From positions 4,460,811 through 4,524,810 of the forward strand of contig NW_024037062.1 in the NCBI RefSeq assembly GCF_015706575.1: a DNA stretch of 64,000 nucleotides, written 5' to 3'. This document shows positions 17,685 to 29,308 of this stretch, piece after piece. The position numbers and the translations under genes were made by a program. The stretch comes from Patiria miniata (taxonomy: Eukaryota > Echinodermata > Asteroidea > Valvatida > Asterinidae). The first letter of the stretch is position 1, and the number at the start of each line of letters is the position of its first letter. Below the pieces are notes generated by a model. It was not told the DNA's origin, did no database searches, and was given only the letters and a program-made list of their open reading frames with translations.

Positions 17685-20600
17685 GTAAGTTTGTGTAGTA
17701 TTTTCTTGTCATATATTGTAATTGTGCCATTAAAGGTAATAAACAACATTTGCTTCTGCTGTATACTTTCCAGAAATGGATGGATTTGGGGTCAATGTTA
17801 TATAGCAAATACATAAAATGTTACACTGACCTGTTCAAAGTTTTGTGATCATAGATGCTGGAAAAACCAAGAACAAAAAACGCTATTCTTGTAGGCTGGT
17901 TCCCTGATCCTACTTCAAAAGAAACAAAGCAATTTATAGATGTCAGGGAATTGTCAGGTCAGGGAACCAGACTAGCTGGCTTCAGTGCACCCGTTCATGG
18001 ATGTGTAACTGATTGCAAACAAAATATGGACTAAGTAAGTTCGGTAAATTGGGGTTAATATTTTAAAAAGTCAGTTTTGTATACAAAAATTCCACTTTCA
18101 TGAAAATGACAGCACACCAGGTGCCTGTTTTCACAGGATGCTTTAGACTATTATTCACTTGCAGTCCAGTAAAGGTATTTCATAATAAATTGTGGTTTTT
18201 TTTGTTTTAATGTTTTAATATGTTGTTCATACCTGTGACTTTTGTTTGTAAACTAGCAGAATTTCCAAAGCAACGTATTAAGGATTTAATATTGAGTCTC
18301 AAATTCCAAACCATTTATCCTAGCATTACAGTATGAAAATTGTGGTTTGTATTTTTACGTTGTTTTGTTAACTTATTTTTTTTTTGGTAGAAGCCTTCAA
18401 TGTCACGGCTTATAATGGTAAACAGATGTTGCCTGGTGGTAGTAAGGTCAGGACAGCAGGACAAGGGGGCTACTTTAGTGAGAAGTTCACACGCATCATG
18501 GAGGCTGAGGCCTACAGTGACCCTGTTAAGATGCGACGTCAGTACAAGCTGAAAGAGGCCAAAAAGAACATTGGAAAGGCATTTCTGCCAAGCAGTGGGA
18601 CCAAAATGCAGTGAGTTATTAATTCAGTCTTGTTATATCTTGAAGAACAATAAAAAGTATTTACTGTATTAATAGACATGATTTATTGTTGTAATTTGTA
18701 AAAACTACACCTAACATATGGTATAAAATAAACATTGATTACTAAGAATGTTTTTGTACCCTCAGACCTTAGACAGATTCTGTGTGTTTTACAGTTGATA
18801 AGTGATCAAACATTGCCTTACGAGAAATATAATTCTGCCTATAGTGCTGACTTGATTGGTTTACCTGGCAAACACTCCACCCAAAAGACATTAATTTATA
18901 CTACTGAATAACCGCATAGTTTGTTGGGCATGGGCAACTAGTGTTCCCCTAAAGCATCATAGCTAGCATAGCAGTCCCACTACGTTTTACCAAGGTTTGG
19001 ACAATCTTTCATTTAGAGTCCTACTCACTGTCTTTTACTGCTATGCTACTGCAATGCTGGCTATTTTCCTTTAAACTAACTAAAATATTTACATGGCACT
19101 CCTGTTCAAAGTTCCTGATGATCCAGTCCAGCCCTGGCCTGACTTGATGATAAAGCGCAATTACATACACTGAATGGTCATTCATACTGTATACCAGGCC
19201 AAGAAAGGAAACCACAGCAAAACAGTCCTGAGTTTCAGCCGCCTGCTATTTTAGTCAGTCCCATTTTACATGTATCATCAGCTGCTGAATCCAGAGCCGT
19301 GAGCATAGATGTGTGCACCTTCCCGGAATAAACAATTAAAAGTTTCACAAATTTAGTCAACTCCACGGATCCAGTAACATACAAAATGTTTTTATCATTC
19401 TTCGGATTTGACACAATCAGGTTGGAAGGGGAAAGTCTTTGGTGTTTTCAACTGTTTTGCATTTCTCCCAAGCTACATTGGCACGGTGTGAAGTACAAAT
19501 GTCAAATGTGTACACCACCTGTACAATGTGAAAGGACTTTTTTAATGATGGGTGTGCAGCAATACCATGTATACAGTTGATTCCTGTAGTATGAACTAAG
19601 CAGTGTGAGCGGCCCTGGTTTGATTGCCTTGCCAAAGTAGTCTTTATTTCCAAACAGGGACGCAGTCCACCACGAGATATAATAATCATAATAATATACA
19701 TAACGTGTCTCCTTTACCATTGTACGTATAATATAAACAATAAAAATAATCTTAATGATTACTGATAATGGGCCACTCCATCCCAATCTGCTGTGCTTCC
19801 TCCCTCCATGCTCCAACCAACCCTGTCACACTCGCCCTTCTGCACTCCAAACTGCCTCGTTCCATCCCTCCATCCTGCCCTCCCTACCTCTATGCTCCAG
19901 TTAGCCCTGTCGCACTCACCCTGCTGTGCTCCATCACTCCATCCTGCCCTCCCTCCCTCTATGCTTCAGTTAGCCCTGTCACACTCGCCCTGCTGCGCTC
20001 CACCCTGCCTCGCTCCATCACTCCATCCTGTGATCCCTCCCTCTATGCTCCAGTTAGCCCTGTCACACTCACCCTGCTGCGCTCCACCCTGCCTCGCTCC
20101 ATCCCTCCATCCTGCCCTCCCTCCCTCTATGCTTCAGTTAGCCCTGTCACACTCACCCTGCTGCGCTCCACCCTGCCTCGCTCCATCCCTCCATCCTGCC
20201 CTCCCTCCCTCTATGCTTCAGTTAGCCCTGTCACACTCACCCTGCTGCGCTCCACCCTGCCTCGCTCCATCACTCCATCCTGTGATCCCTCCCTCTATGC
20301 TCCAGTTAGCCCTGTCACACTCGCCCTGCTGCGCTCCACCCTGCCTCGCTCCATCACTCCATCCTGTGCTCCCTCCCCCTATGCTCCAGTTAGCCCTGTC
20401 ACACTCACCCTGCTGCGCTCCACCCTGCCTCGCTCCATCCCTCCATCCTGCCCTCCCTACCTCTATGCTCCAGTTAGCCCTGTCGCACTCACCCTGCTGC
20501 GCTCCATCCCTCCATCCTGCCCTCCTCCCTCTATGCTTCAGTTAGCCCTGTCACACTCACCCTGCTGCGCTCCACCCTGCCTCGCTCCATCCCTCCATCC

Positions 20601-23600
20601 TGTGATCCCTCCCTCTATGCTCCAGTTAGCCCTGTCACACTCACCCTGCTGCGCTCCACCCTGCCTCGCTCCATCCCTCCATCCTGCCCTCCCTCCCTCT
20701 ATGCTTCAGTTAGCCCTGTCACACTCACCCTGCTGCGCTCCACCCTGCCTCGCTCCATCCCTCCATCCTGCCCTCCCTCCCTCTATGCTTCAGTTAGCCC
20801 TGTCACACTCACCCTGCTGCGCTCCACCCTGCCTCGCTCCATCACTCCATCCTGTGATCCCTCCCTCTATGCTCCAGTTAGCCCTGTCACACTCACCCTG
20901 CTGCGCTCCACCCTGCCTCGCTCCATCACTCCATCCTGTGCTCCCTCCCCCTATGCTCCAGTTAGCCCTGTCACACTCACCCTGCCTCGCTCCATCCCTC
21001 CATCCTGCCCTCCCTCCCTCTATGCTTCAGTTAGCCCTGTCACACTCACCCTGCTGCGCTCCACCCTGTCTCGCTCCATCCCTCCATCCTGCCCTCCCTC
21101 CCTCTATGCTTCATTTAGCCCTGTCACACTCGCCCTGCTGCGCTCCACCCTGTCTCGCTCCATCCCTCCATCCTGTGCTCCCTCCCCCTATGCTCCAGTT
21201 AGCCCTGTCACACTCGCCCTTCTGCCCTCCACATACGGTACCTGCCAACTATTCTGAATTTGGTGGAATCATTACAAAAATACAAGCTATATTCCACATT
21301 ACGAATTTATCGCCCTTTATTACAAATTTTTCCTCAAATTTGTTTACATTGTTAATTAAATACTGTGATTTTATGAATCAAAACGCTGAAAAATCAGATA
21401 TAAGCCGCGTCCGAATTATTGGCTATGGCTTGAAACTCAACATGGATAGCATCATGCATCTCAGAAAAATATATGCACATGTATAATCATTGTTATTTAT
21501 TTCACTTCTTGAAAAGAATGGTATTCACATGTATACCATGTACCTGTACGTGATATTGGTATAGCTGGTACATGCACTGTTAATGTATGCGCAGTTGTAA
21601 ATGACCATGCAGGTTGATTACTCATTTGGAATTTGAAAAGTTGGCAGCTATGCAGTGCCATGTTCCACCTTGCTGTGCCCCAATCCGCCCTTTAAATTGT
21701 CTGTATGAGTATTATATCACAAAAGTTCAATATTCTGTTCAGCAGCTAATATTTGCATTGTACCATAAATAGAGGCTAGCAGTCTCTGATACATATATTT
21801 TTGTATTTCAGAAGCGGTCTTGGCAATCATTACGGCACGCTAGGTGGTCCTGTACCAGCATTCAGTCCAGTTAAAAAAACAGGAAAACCTTACACATCAG
21901 ATGGACGGAACTTCACTACAAATCCGGGGAAAATAGGAACAGGATATGGGTGAGCTAGTGTAACCAATTTTTGTCGTTGAAACTTTTTTACATCGGTTCT
22001 TTTCGTTGGTTTGTTTTCACCTTCAAATTTCTTCTTCCACAGGTACCCCTCATTAACAATAGGCAAGGGATATAACTACTCATCAAACCCATATGATAAA
22101 GGCAAAGAGTTGAGAAGGGTAAGTACCTTTAAGTAAAACAGAAGTTCAAAATTCCTAGCTGTTTTTTATTGTCCTGATCACTGCATTTAGACATTCCCGT
22201 TCCTTAGACCTATGGGTTGCTTGTCAAAACTTTGTGTACTTGACCAAAATTCTAAATTAAATTGTCCCAATTGTATTCAATAGGGATTCATCTCCAAATT
22301 GGAACCAACTGAACTCTCCCAATTGGACGTTCATTATCATTTGGAGTTTTTGTGTGAATAATCCCAAGTGCAATTTCATACTTCAAACTCATATTCATAA
22401 TACCTATGACAGTTTACTCATTGCTATTGGTCAACAGCCATCATGTGGGTGGTTTTAAACGGTTGATAAAACACCGGCTGGCTGGTTTTAAACACTTTTC
22501 CAGTGTCACATGAAACTTGGACTGCTACCACTGCTGTTCCAGAGGCTCACAGTGCAACATTAGGTTTATGCGCATGCGCCAGTTTTTCCTGGCTGTGCTG
22601 TAAAATGAATATTCTTGAGCTCGTTCATAAAAACAAATCACTGAGAACGGCCTTCCAAAAAACTGCTCATAATGCACGAAATGGTTATTGAAGCCATAAG
22701 ATTTGTCCCAAAGTAACTTAAAAAATAAATATCTTTAGCATCTACAGTCGACTCCCGTTATAACGAGCTCGGTCATAACGATAACCCGGATGTAACGAGC
22801 ACATTCTCCCAGTCCCGATCAATTTGTGTACATTACTATGGGGAAATATTTGGTTATTACGTGCACGGACATAACGAGACTTCGGCTATTACGACGATTT
22901 TGGCTGACCCAATGCGAGGAAAAGCATTGTTCTCAACCCATTTACAACGACATCTTTTCAAAACTACGGGCATTGCAGCTTGTCAACGACAGACCTTTTG
23001 TCCCGAAACGGGTATCATGCTCCCGTCTTCCAATTCAAGCAACACACTTAAGCTTCACCCATCAATGTACCTTTGTAAAGACTTCAACCCAACGTTATTT
23101 AATCTCGCCGATCTTTATAAATAAATTCAATGGGACTGTGATAATCGGCGCAGTGGACCGCTGGTCTAGTCGCTAATCCCCCGCTGCGGCTTCCCTTAGC
23201 GTGACCAGGTTTGAAGTTTGCTTAAGACTGCGGTACCACGTTTCTATATTATTACAAACTAACAATAGGGGGCGCTCAGGAGTTAACTAACATTGTAAGG
23301 AATAGCCTTTAGTACTGCCGCCCGAACATCGGGTGCGTAATTGCTCCCTATTGTTGGCTTGTGGCTATAAAAAAAAAATACGAAGTAAAGAACACAGCAT
23401 CACAAAACAAACGGCTCTTTTCAGAGCCACCACAACTTCCAAAAAGAGATAATTCAGTCTGTCTTCAAAAAATAAAGTTTAAAACATACCGTGGTTCCCA
23501 CCCCCAAAAAAGAATCTGAAGAATAAAAAAATTAAAATCTTAAACAAATTAAGAACCGCCTCCGGCCCCGCCGAAAAAACAATCCCAATGAAAACAGGTT

Positions 23601-26600
23601 TCCAAGATCTTCAAACGCCCCACCACATACACATTGTACAAATTTTAATCCAAAATTATTACTTTTGTTTGTTTATTATTATTATCTTAAAAGAATCCCT
23701 CCTGACAAACAATAATCACCAATTGCTGCGAAATTACACATGGAGACACTTAAACAAGGAAGTAATATTAGCGCCCTCCCTTGCCCGATTCCAGCAAATG
23801 CAAAACGAATGCAAAACGAAAGCAAAATGTCAATTGGCACGAATGTGCGCTATAGTTAACCGAAATAATTACAATTTCAAAGAATCCCTTCAGAAACAAT
23901 AATACCCAACTGTTCCAAAAAGTCAACAACCAAAAGGCATCTAAGGATCAGGAGTCATTAAAACCCGGAAGTAATGCATGTATTGGCGCCCTCTCTTGCC
24001 CGATTCCAGCAAATGCAAAATGAAAGCAAAATGTCACTCGGCATGATTTGTGCGAGTGACCTACTTGCCTGATTCTTCTCAGCGATGATGCCTTTTCCTC
24101 CGGATTCAGGTCCTCAAATATTGAACAATGTTCCCTTAAAGGTATTTTATTTATTTCATTTATTCATCACCATCAGTTAAATATTTAATATACATTATTA
24201 ACAGACGTACATACCAACAAATGACCATCTTTTCATGTCTTCGGACGTGCGTTACACGATTAAAACACGCACGCACATGTACCGTACTTTGTGCACAACG
24301 AATGGGCAAAAACTGCGCTCCGGTTTTAGCGAGGTTCCGGCTATAACGACAGTATTGTGAAAGTCCATCGGACCTCGTTATAACGGGAGCCGACTGTATA
24401 TCAAACTTTTTAAATGCGATGCCGTTATTTTCGTGAAATACCAAAAAATGGAGTCCTCTTTTACTGAACGAAGGCTAGCAACCAGCGAAAAAAAGGGTCC
24501 AAAATAAAGCTTTTTTCTGCAATCAAGTAAGTTAAGCTAATATTAAGACTGCCATGAAAACATCAATTAGACTTTAAATTTTGTATTAACGGTGATTTCA
24601 AAAGAGCAAACTTCTAAACTCACCCTGGTGGGTTTACTGAACACGGAGTGTGGTTTTCACACTCAACTGCACAATATAACACAGTACACGGGGTTCGCAA
24701 TTCAAACAAGTGGGCCTACCACGCCGACGCGTGATTGGCCTGTGCCCCGCGTGTATACATTTCCAAGGGATGGGGATATATGCGTAGTCTCTGCTATATG
24801 GATTTGTGCACATAAGGCGCTGTTTGTTTACATTCAGTGTATGTATTTAATAGCTACATACGTGGCTCCATCAGGGTTTGCTCTCAAAAGTCTTCCACAG
24901 TGGTATTCTCCTTTTATTTAGTCTTTCCAATGGTAAGACTAATTACTTGATTCGGAATGAACTTTCCATGATGACGAAACCGGTTCCGATTGAGACATTT
25001 ATAGACGTTGCAATCAAAGGTAATTTTATGGAGGTGTTTTCTCAAGTGTCTTGCCGAAAAGTTCACAGTCCTATCTGATAGAAAATTATAGTCCTTTTTC
25101 TGTTGATTCAGATGTTTACTACTACTCCCGAGAGGCACGTACCATAATGCATTGAACATGTTGAACAAAATCGTTGGAAATATATAATTTATGACTTGTT
25201 TGACTTTTTGACACAAAGGTATTTATGAATGGGAATAAATATGTGCTCGGTCGGTATAAAACAAGTAAGCTTAAAACTGGCTTGGGGCCTGGTCACTATT
25301 AAGGTCCCTTGCCTTTGGCTTGGGCAATTATCAGCATCCAGGCCCCTAGCAGGTTTTAAACGTACTTGTTTAAAACTGGCCAAGCACATATTTATTACCT
25401 TAGTAATCCTCACTAATGCTTCTTAATCATAATTATGACCACTTGCTGATTAATAGCCTACATAGAACATAGTCCTACATCATGGGAGTTACATTATTCC
25501 TACTCAGTGAACAAAATCTTGTTTGTTGGCTTATATGCTTTTTAAGTCATTAAGCAATGAAAAACATTCTTTCTGGAATAAATCTCTAAATTTGTGGATT
25601 TTGTTTGTACAATAAATTCCTTAATTTTTTTCCATTTTTTACAGACTTAAAGAGGTGATCCCAGTTAAAAAAATCCATTTATTTTTGGTGTTTGTTTACA
25701 TTAGTTGCAAAGAATCGTCTTGTATAAACTGAAGCGGAAGATACTACAAGTAATATGATATAAACCTGACATTCTTTTAAAAAAAATACTTGCAGAAACA
25801 GCTGGAGGCCCATAAGAGTGCTACTAAAGGAGGCGCCTTCAAGCTAGGAATGCACCCCAAGGCCGTATTTGATTCCGATCCTTATGCCACTGATAAACCA
25901 TTGCCACCAATCAAGAAACTTGGAACCCCAAAGAGAGATGTCAAACCATTCAAGCCTAGTCATCCTGCAAAAGAGGTAAGATATGTCATGCTACACAGAG
26001 TACACTACATAGTAAGACCAGAAGCTATGTTAACCAATAGTATATTGACTCTAGTCAATTAGAGTTGATCAATTGTTTGCATAAATCATCCAGGTGACCT
26101 CAACCCCAACTGGGTGGAAAGGATGGTGACAGATATATGGGTCATTCCACCGGGTTGGGGAACAATGTGTGACATATGACCATATTAAGAAAAGCATATA
26201 TGCCTTGCTAGCAGTTGCTCTACATAATATTTCTTGTTGGGTGTTTCACTACTGCAAAAAGGTCTAAATCATTTCAATGTATTTTGCCAAAAATATGAGC
26301 AAAAATGTCATTTTGGACGTAACATTAACACCGTGTCAATGTTACGTCCAAATATGACATTTGTACCTTTTTTTAAATTTCTGTGAAACATTACCCAAAT
26401 TCGCTTTACGTACTTCTTACTATTAATGCAACACAATAAGAAAAGCTTTTGTTATGGTAGTCAGGTATCAAATCGAGCAGGCTTGGTTGTGGACGTAACA
26501 TTGACACGGTGTCAACCCCAAATGTCACACTTCCATTGAGTGATTTTGACACTGTTACATCCTCATCAAGGTATTGTTTCTGCTATATTTGAACCCTGAC

Positions 26601-28373
26601 TATACCAAAACAAAAGCTTTTCTTGGTGCATAAGGTGTCCAGTTTTTAATATGCAATGTCAGTTTGGGTAATATTTTACATACGTGTAAAATATGGCCAA
26701 AAAAAGAATATTTGGAAGTAACATTATGTCCGAATTAATACATTTTTGCTCATATTTTTGTCAAAGTACATACAAATGATTTCAAACTTTCTCAAGTTTC
26801 TCAACACCTTAAGACATATATTATGTTGAAAATGCATTGAAAATTTTAATAATATTTGGATGTAACATGCACTGTTTCCCAACCCGTTGGAATGACCCAT
26901 ATACAAGTACCTCAAATTAGTATTCACTTCCATTCTTTCTTTTAGAAACATATCGGGTAATGCTGTAGCCAAACCCCTGAACTGAACTAAAATTGCCTAC
27001 CATCATGACCATGGCACTTCTGAACTAACGGAACCAAATCAAACTCAGTTGTTTGGTTCAACATGTTCGGCAACGCATATTTTAGTGCCATTTATTTCTA
27101 CTTACTCAACCTAAATTATCAAAACTTGTAGCATATTTAAAGTCGGGCAGTTTTTCCTTTTAATTAAAAGAAAACATTAGTCAAGGCCGACGTTACCAAC
27201 TAATAAAAATGAAGGGACATTCAAATGTGTTTTCAACGTATTCATCTTCAATTCTTTACACTTCTAGTACATAAAATATATATTTTTTTATTTAGTATTT
27301 AGAATAAAATAAACAGAAAACTAAATGAATATATCAAGTGCAAAAGGCCTTGTGACTTAGTCTTACGGTGTGTGTAGTCATGGCTTTACTGTTCAGTCAA
27401 ATGCCAGGCCAGAGTCGTGATGGCCTAGTCTAAAGGCTACCTCATGGAACATGGAACCAATATTTTTTGGTGGGACAAGGTCCACTCTTTTCTTTCATGT
27501 TCAGTTTTAGCTATATTGGGCCTATTATGTGTAAGCAATAAATAAGCCAACAAATTGAGCTTTAAACCTCACTCGTAAAAATTTCAGATGGAATTTTGCT
27601 GATTACAGCCATTTATTTCCAGTTTACTTTGCTGTAGCAATTTCCCACCAGTTTGCGCTTTTAAAAACAGCTCATTGTTGAAACAAATTTGTGTGAATGG
27701 TAAGTGCCAGTTATTCCATGACAAAAAAAACTGAATAGTGCAACAGAAAATTGTTTGCTACCGTTCCTTTATTGACTTTGGTGTACTTCCCTTTATTATT
27801 TTCATAACAGATCGGTGGTTCCAAGGCAGGCACCTTTGACCCTTATCCTTCTCACTCCAATGATCCTTATAAGCCAAAGAAGAAGAAGGGACCTCCACCA
27901 ATGAACAACAGTGGCAAGATATTCATGCCTTCACCAGGCCCCAAGTCTGCAACAACCACCTCAATTATCAACCAGAATGTTGTCAGGTTAGTCAGATTAA
28001 ATTTTGTTCCCAGGGTTATTTACTTGAAAAGCCCCTTTTCTACAATTGTACAAGGAAAGTTCGTCAAATATGTTTCCTGACATGGAATATGAGTTGTATT
28101 TAGGAGGAATTGTGCTTAAATCAAACTTACATGGAGAATTTCAGCAGCTTTTCTTCAAAATATGTCTGTGTTTCCTTTCATTGAGAGGTGGTTCACCATG
28201 TTATTGTGTATCCTGAGTTACATTAATGGAGGGTAGTTTTTTTTTTTCATATGAAACTTCAATGTATGATTTTGCGAACATTAATATATATTTTTTTTGA
28301 TTATCTTTTATTTTTTTTTTCTTTTAGAACCATCAATAGCACCAACTTCAGACAAGTCATTGCATCGGTGTAA
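17576..28373 (+). CDS. CFAP96: CFAP96 (C4orf47) orthologue, seven coding exons, 314 aa
   Basis: Joined exons 17576-17684, 18391-18610, 21812-21949, 22043-22118, 25796-25975, 27811-27986 and 28328-28373 total 945 nt and give 314 aa plus a TAA stop. The vertebrate protein is about 310 aa. Family blocks appear in the right order: DMERIGLFQEMEYVTIGDKY, KQMLPGGSK, EAKKNIGKAFLPSSG, YGTLGGPVPAF, TNPGKIGTGYGY, TIGKGYNYSSNPYD, GGAFKLGMHPK, PLPPIKK, KPFKPSHPAK and GTFDPYPSHSNDPYKPK. Every intron is GT-AG and phases match. The start fits the family N-terminus. Known of the family: a cilia/centrosome-associated cytoskeletal protein, low-complexity and rich in Gly, Lys and Pro, with no enzymatic domain. 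An upstream non-coding exon is possible. Confidence 0.95.
17730..18234 (+). mobile_element. TTAA-type MITE, family A, copy 1 (CFAP96 intron 1)
   Basis: Begins TTAAAGGTAATAAACAACATT and is collinear with 40058-40582 over its full length. Shared phrases are TTATAGCA, AGATGCTGGAAAA, GGTTCCCTGA, GCAATTTATAGA, GATGCT.TAGACT and GGTATTTCAT.ATAA. A central GGTTCCCTGATCC/GGTCAGGGAACC inverted repeat is present. The right terminal TTAA has decayed. TTAA is the target of piggyBac and Kolobok elements; no transposase to decide. Confidence 0.7.
18391..18610 (+). CDS. CFAP96: CFAP96 exon 2
   Basis: Acceptor TTTTTTTTTGGTAG ends at 18390; donor GTGAGT at 18611. Encodes KAFNVTAYNGKQMLPGGSK through AKKNIGKAFLPSSGTKMQ, the most conserved N-terminal block of the family. 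Confidence 0.95.
18611..19789. other. CFAP96 intron 2, left part
   Basis: No further gene or clear repeat. Short open frames on the minus strand near 19417-19816 have no recognisable product. Confidence 0.4.
19790..21232. repeat. 84-bp minisatellite, about 17 units (CFAP96 intron 2)
   Basis: The unit CCCTGTCACACTCACCCTGC ... CTCTATGCTTCAGTTAG is 84 bp (28 codons), with shortened units near 19930, 20510 and 20985. Units differ mainly at CCATCC/CCATCACTCC, CTGCCCT/CTGTGAT/CTGTGCT and CTTCAG/CTCCAG. These variants recur in blocks, suggesting segmental amplification. It is pyrimidine-rich on the + strand. Two frames stay open across it because 84 is divisible by three and the unit lacks stops. 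Confidence 0.9.
21812..21949 (+). CDS. CFAP96: CFAP96 exon 3
   Basis: Acceptor TTTGTATTTCAG ends at 21811; donor GTGAGC at 21950. Encodes SGLGNHYGTLGGPVPAFSP through FTTNPGKIGTGYG. It lies 3.2 kb from exon 2 because of the minisatellite. Confidence 0.95.
22043..22118 (+). CDS. CFAP96: CFAP96 exon 4
   Basis: Acceptor CTTCTTCCACAG ends at 22042; donor GTAAGT at 22119. Encodes YPSLTIGKGYNYSSNPYDKG then KELRR. Intron 3 is only 93 bp. Confidence 0.94.
22380..22515 (-). repeat. Fragment related to 7726-7855
   Basis: Reverse complement of the interior of the 7010-8145 element. ACTCATATTCATAATACCT, GGTTTTAAACGGTTGATAAA and AAACACTTTTCCAGTGTCAC have clear counterparts at 7855-7726. With 25227-25398 it suggests an old, split copy of that element in intron 4. 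Confidence 0.6.
23147..23380 (+). mobile_element. Possible tRNA-derived SINE
   Basis: GGCGCAGTGGACCGCTGGTC starts a tRNA-like head. TGGTCTAGTCG fits the Pol III box A and GGTTTGAAGTT partly fits box B. The body continues to an A-run at about 23368-23378. Target duplications are not evident and box B is degenerate. Confidence 0.35.
23688..24055. repeat. About 190-bp direct duplication
   Basis: 23688-23865 and 23880-24055 share GAATCCCT, GGAAGTAAT, GCGCCCTC.CTTGCCCGATT and CCAGCAAATGCAAAA, then AAGCAAAATGTCA. The copies have diverged. No coding signal. Confidence 0.55.
24400..25220. other. CFAP96 intron 4 remainder, no gene
   Basis: No clear element is recognised. Frames of about 100 codons occur on both strands (24592-24921, 24914-25216) without recognisable domains or splice context; I treat them as chance. 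Confidence 0.35.
25227..25398. repeat. Diverged palindrome related to 7238-7402
   Basis: Ends GGGAATAAATATGTGCTCGG and CCAAGCACATATTTATTACC are inverted, as in 7238-7402. The arms in between have drifted. Probably another part of the split element copy in intron 4. Confidence 0.55.
25796..25975 (+). CDS. CFAP96: CFAP96 exon 5
   Basis: Acceptor ATACTTGCAG ends at 25795; donor GTAAGA at 25976. Exactly 60 codons, phase 0 at both ends. Contains GGAFKLGMHPKAVFDSDPYA and PLPPIKK, matching the vertebrate HPKDYFDTNPYFTDTPLPPIKK-type block. Confidence 0.95.
26139..26898. mobile_element. 760-bp imperfect palindrome, ATAT duplication (CFAP96 intron 5)
   Basis: Starts GGGTCATTCCACCGGGTTGG and ends CCAACCCGTTGGAATGACCC. 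ATAT flanks both sides (26135-26138, 26899-26902). Inverted pairing continues through ATATGAGCAAAAATGT, AAAAGCTTTTGT and the repeated phrase ACGTAACATT. No ORF. The 4-bp duplication and GGGT/ACCC-like ends recall the composite at 8618-9981. Confidence 0.8.
26950..27780. other. CFAP96 intron 5 remainder, no gene
   Basis: AT-rich intron sequence. No recognisable repeat boundaries or coding signal. Confidence 0.4.
27811..27986 (+). CDS. CFAP96: CFAP96 exon 6
   Basis: Acceptor TTTTCATAACAG ends at 27810; donor GTTAGT at 27987. Encodes IGGSKAGTFDPYPSHSNDPY, a lysine/proline run, and IFMPSPGPKSATTTSIINQN. Confidence 0.95.
28328..28373 (+). CDS. CFAP96: CFAP96 exon 7 and stop
   Basis: A T-rich tract leads to acceptor TTTTAG ending at 28327. 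Encodes RTINSTNFRQVIASV and TAA at 28371-28373. The short C-terminus follows the family pattern (TSI...N.V.R.IN). Confidence 0.92.
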
Positions 28374-29308
28374 CAAAAGACTGAGCATGTTCAATTCTCA
28401 AGGACTGGTATACATTTCCAGATGGCCACTATTGTTTAATTGATTAACCCTCTGAGACCAGGTGGTGTTAAGAGCTGTATAAGCACCACATTAATACTAG
28501 TATTAATTATTATAAACCAAGCCACTGCTCCCTTGGTGGAAAAAGTGACGGATATGTTGACATGCCCTGTCCTTTTGTCTGTTGTGATATGTGCTTCCAT
28601 CTTTTTCTTCACCTACATCTCTAGAAGTTGCCATTGCACAAGTAATCCGTTGGCAACCATCAAAGAGTTGACATTTGCGAGAATAATTTAAAATATTTGT
28701 TTTTGTACAGGTACATTTTGTGTATTTTATAAGTACTGTATTCTTCATTTTATATGTAAATATATATATATACAATCCAATTTACAATACTTTTTGATGA
28801 ACAATAACACATTCAAGTTGCCTTTCTGAAATTCAAAGTGTTTGAAGTGAATTAAGTATAGCTAATTGAAGTAATTAAAGACTTTTCTATCTTACAGCAA
28901 CTGCCAGAGAAAATGTTGCTGCAATTTGAAAAATTGCATCCATATTGAGTCAGACATGCTCATGAAAGAGAATCATCATGGTACATAATAGGTATTTATA
29001 TTTGTTAACAATCTGCATTTGTAATACAATTTTGTATAATTACATGTATATTCTTGATGTGCATGAATGATGATTACTTCCCCAACCTTGCATTGCAAGT
29101 GTATTTTGCCATTGAACAAAATGTAAATCAGCACGTGATAAGAGCGTGGCAGAATAGGTCATCAAAGTTGTCCCAGTACATACATGTATACATGTACATT
29201 TGATTTTAACAACATCCATCAGCAAAGATTTGCCAATAAAATGATGGATAGGTAAACATTTTAACAAGCATGAAGCTTAACATTTTTTTAACATAGACAA
29301 GAAACATC
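28374..29308 (+). other. CFAP96: CFAP96 3' flank, candidate poly(A) signals
   Basis: After the stop no other coding region is seen. ATTAAA at 28874-28879 and AATAAA at 29235-29240 are candidate cleavage signals. Which is used cannot be told from sequence. The short 83-codon frame at 28440 lies in this trailer and is not considered a gene. Confidence 0.4.

Larger units (their letters stand above)
22745..24396. mobile_element. Pogo/Tigger-like non-autonomous transposon (CFAP96 intron 4)
   Basis: Starts CAGTCGACTCCCGTTATAAC and ends GTTATAACGGGAGCCGACTG, with TA on both sides (22743-22744, 24397-24398). These TIRs and the TA duplication are typical of the pogo/Tigger branch of Tc1/mariner. Further GTTATAACGA- and ATTACGACGA-like words lie subterminally. 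No transposase ORF is left in 1652 bp. The middle holds a possible SINE (23147-23380) and a 190-bp direct duplication. Confidence 0.82.

Noticed and set aside
19768-21486. 572-codon open frame rich in Ser, Pro, Leu and Cys
   Set aside because: It is the translation of the 84-bp minisatellite in CFAP96 intron 2 plus random sequence; a second frame is equally open.
22826-23176. 116-codon frame in intron 4
   Set aside because: It lies within the pogo-like MITE, overlaps another frame, and has no transposase motifs.
24592-25216. Two roughly 100-codon frames in CFAP96 intron 4
   Set aside because: No domains, no splice context and overlapping opposite-strand frames.
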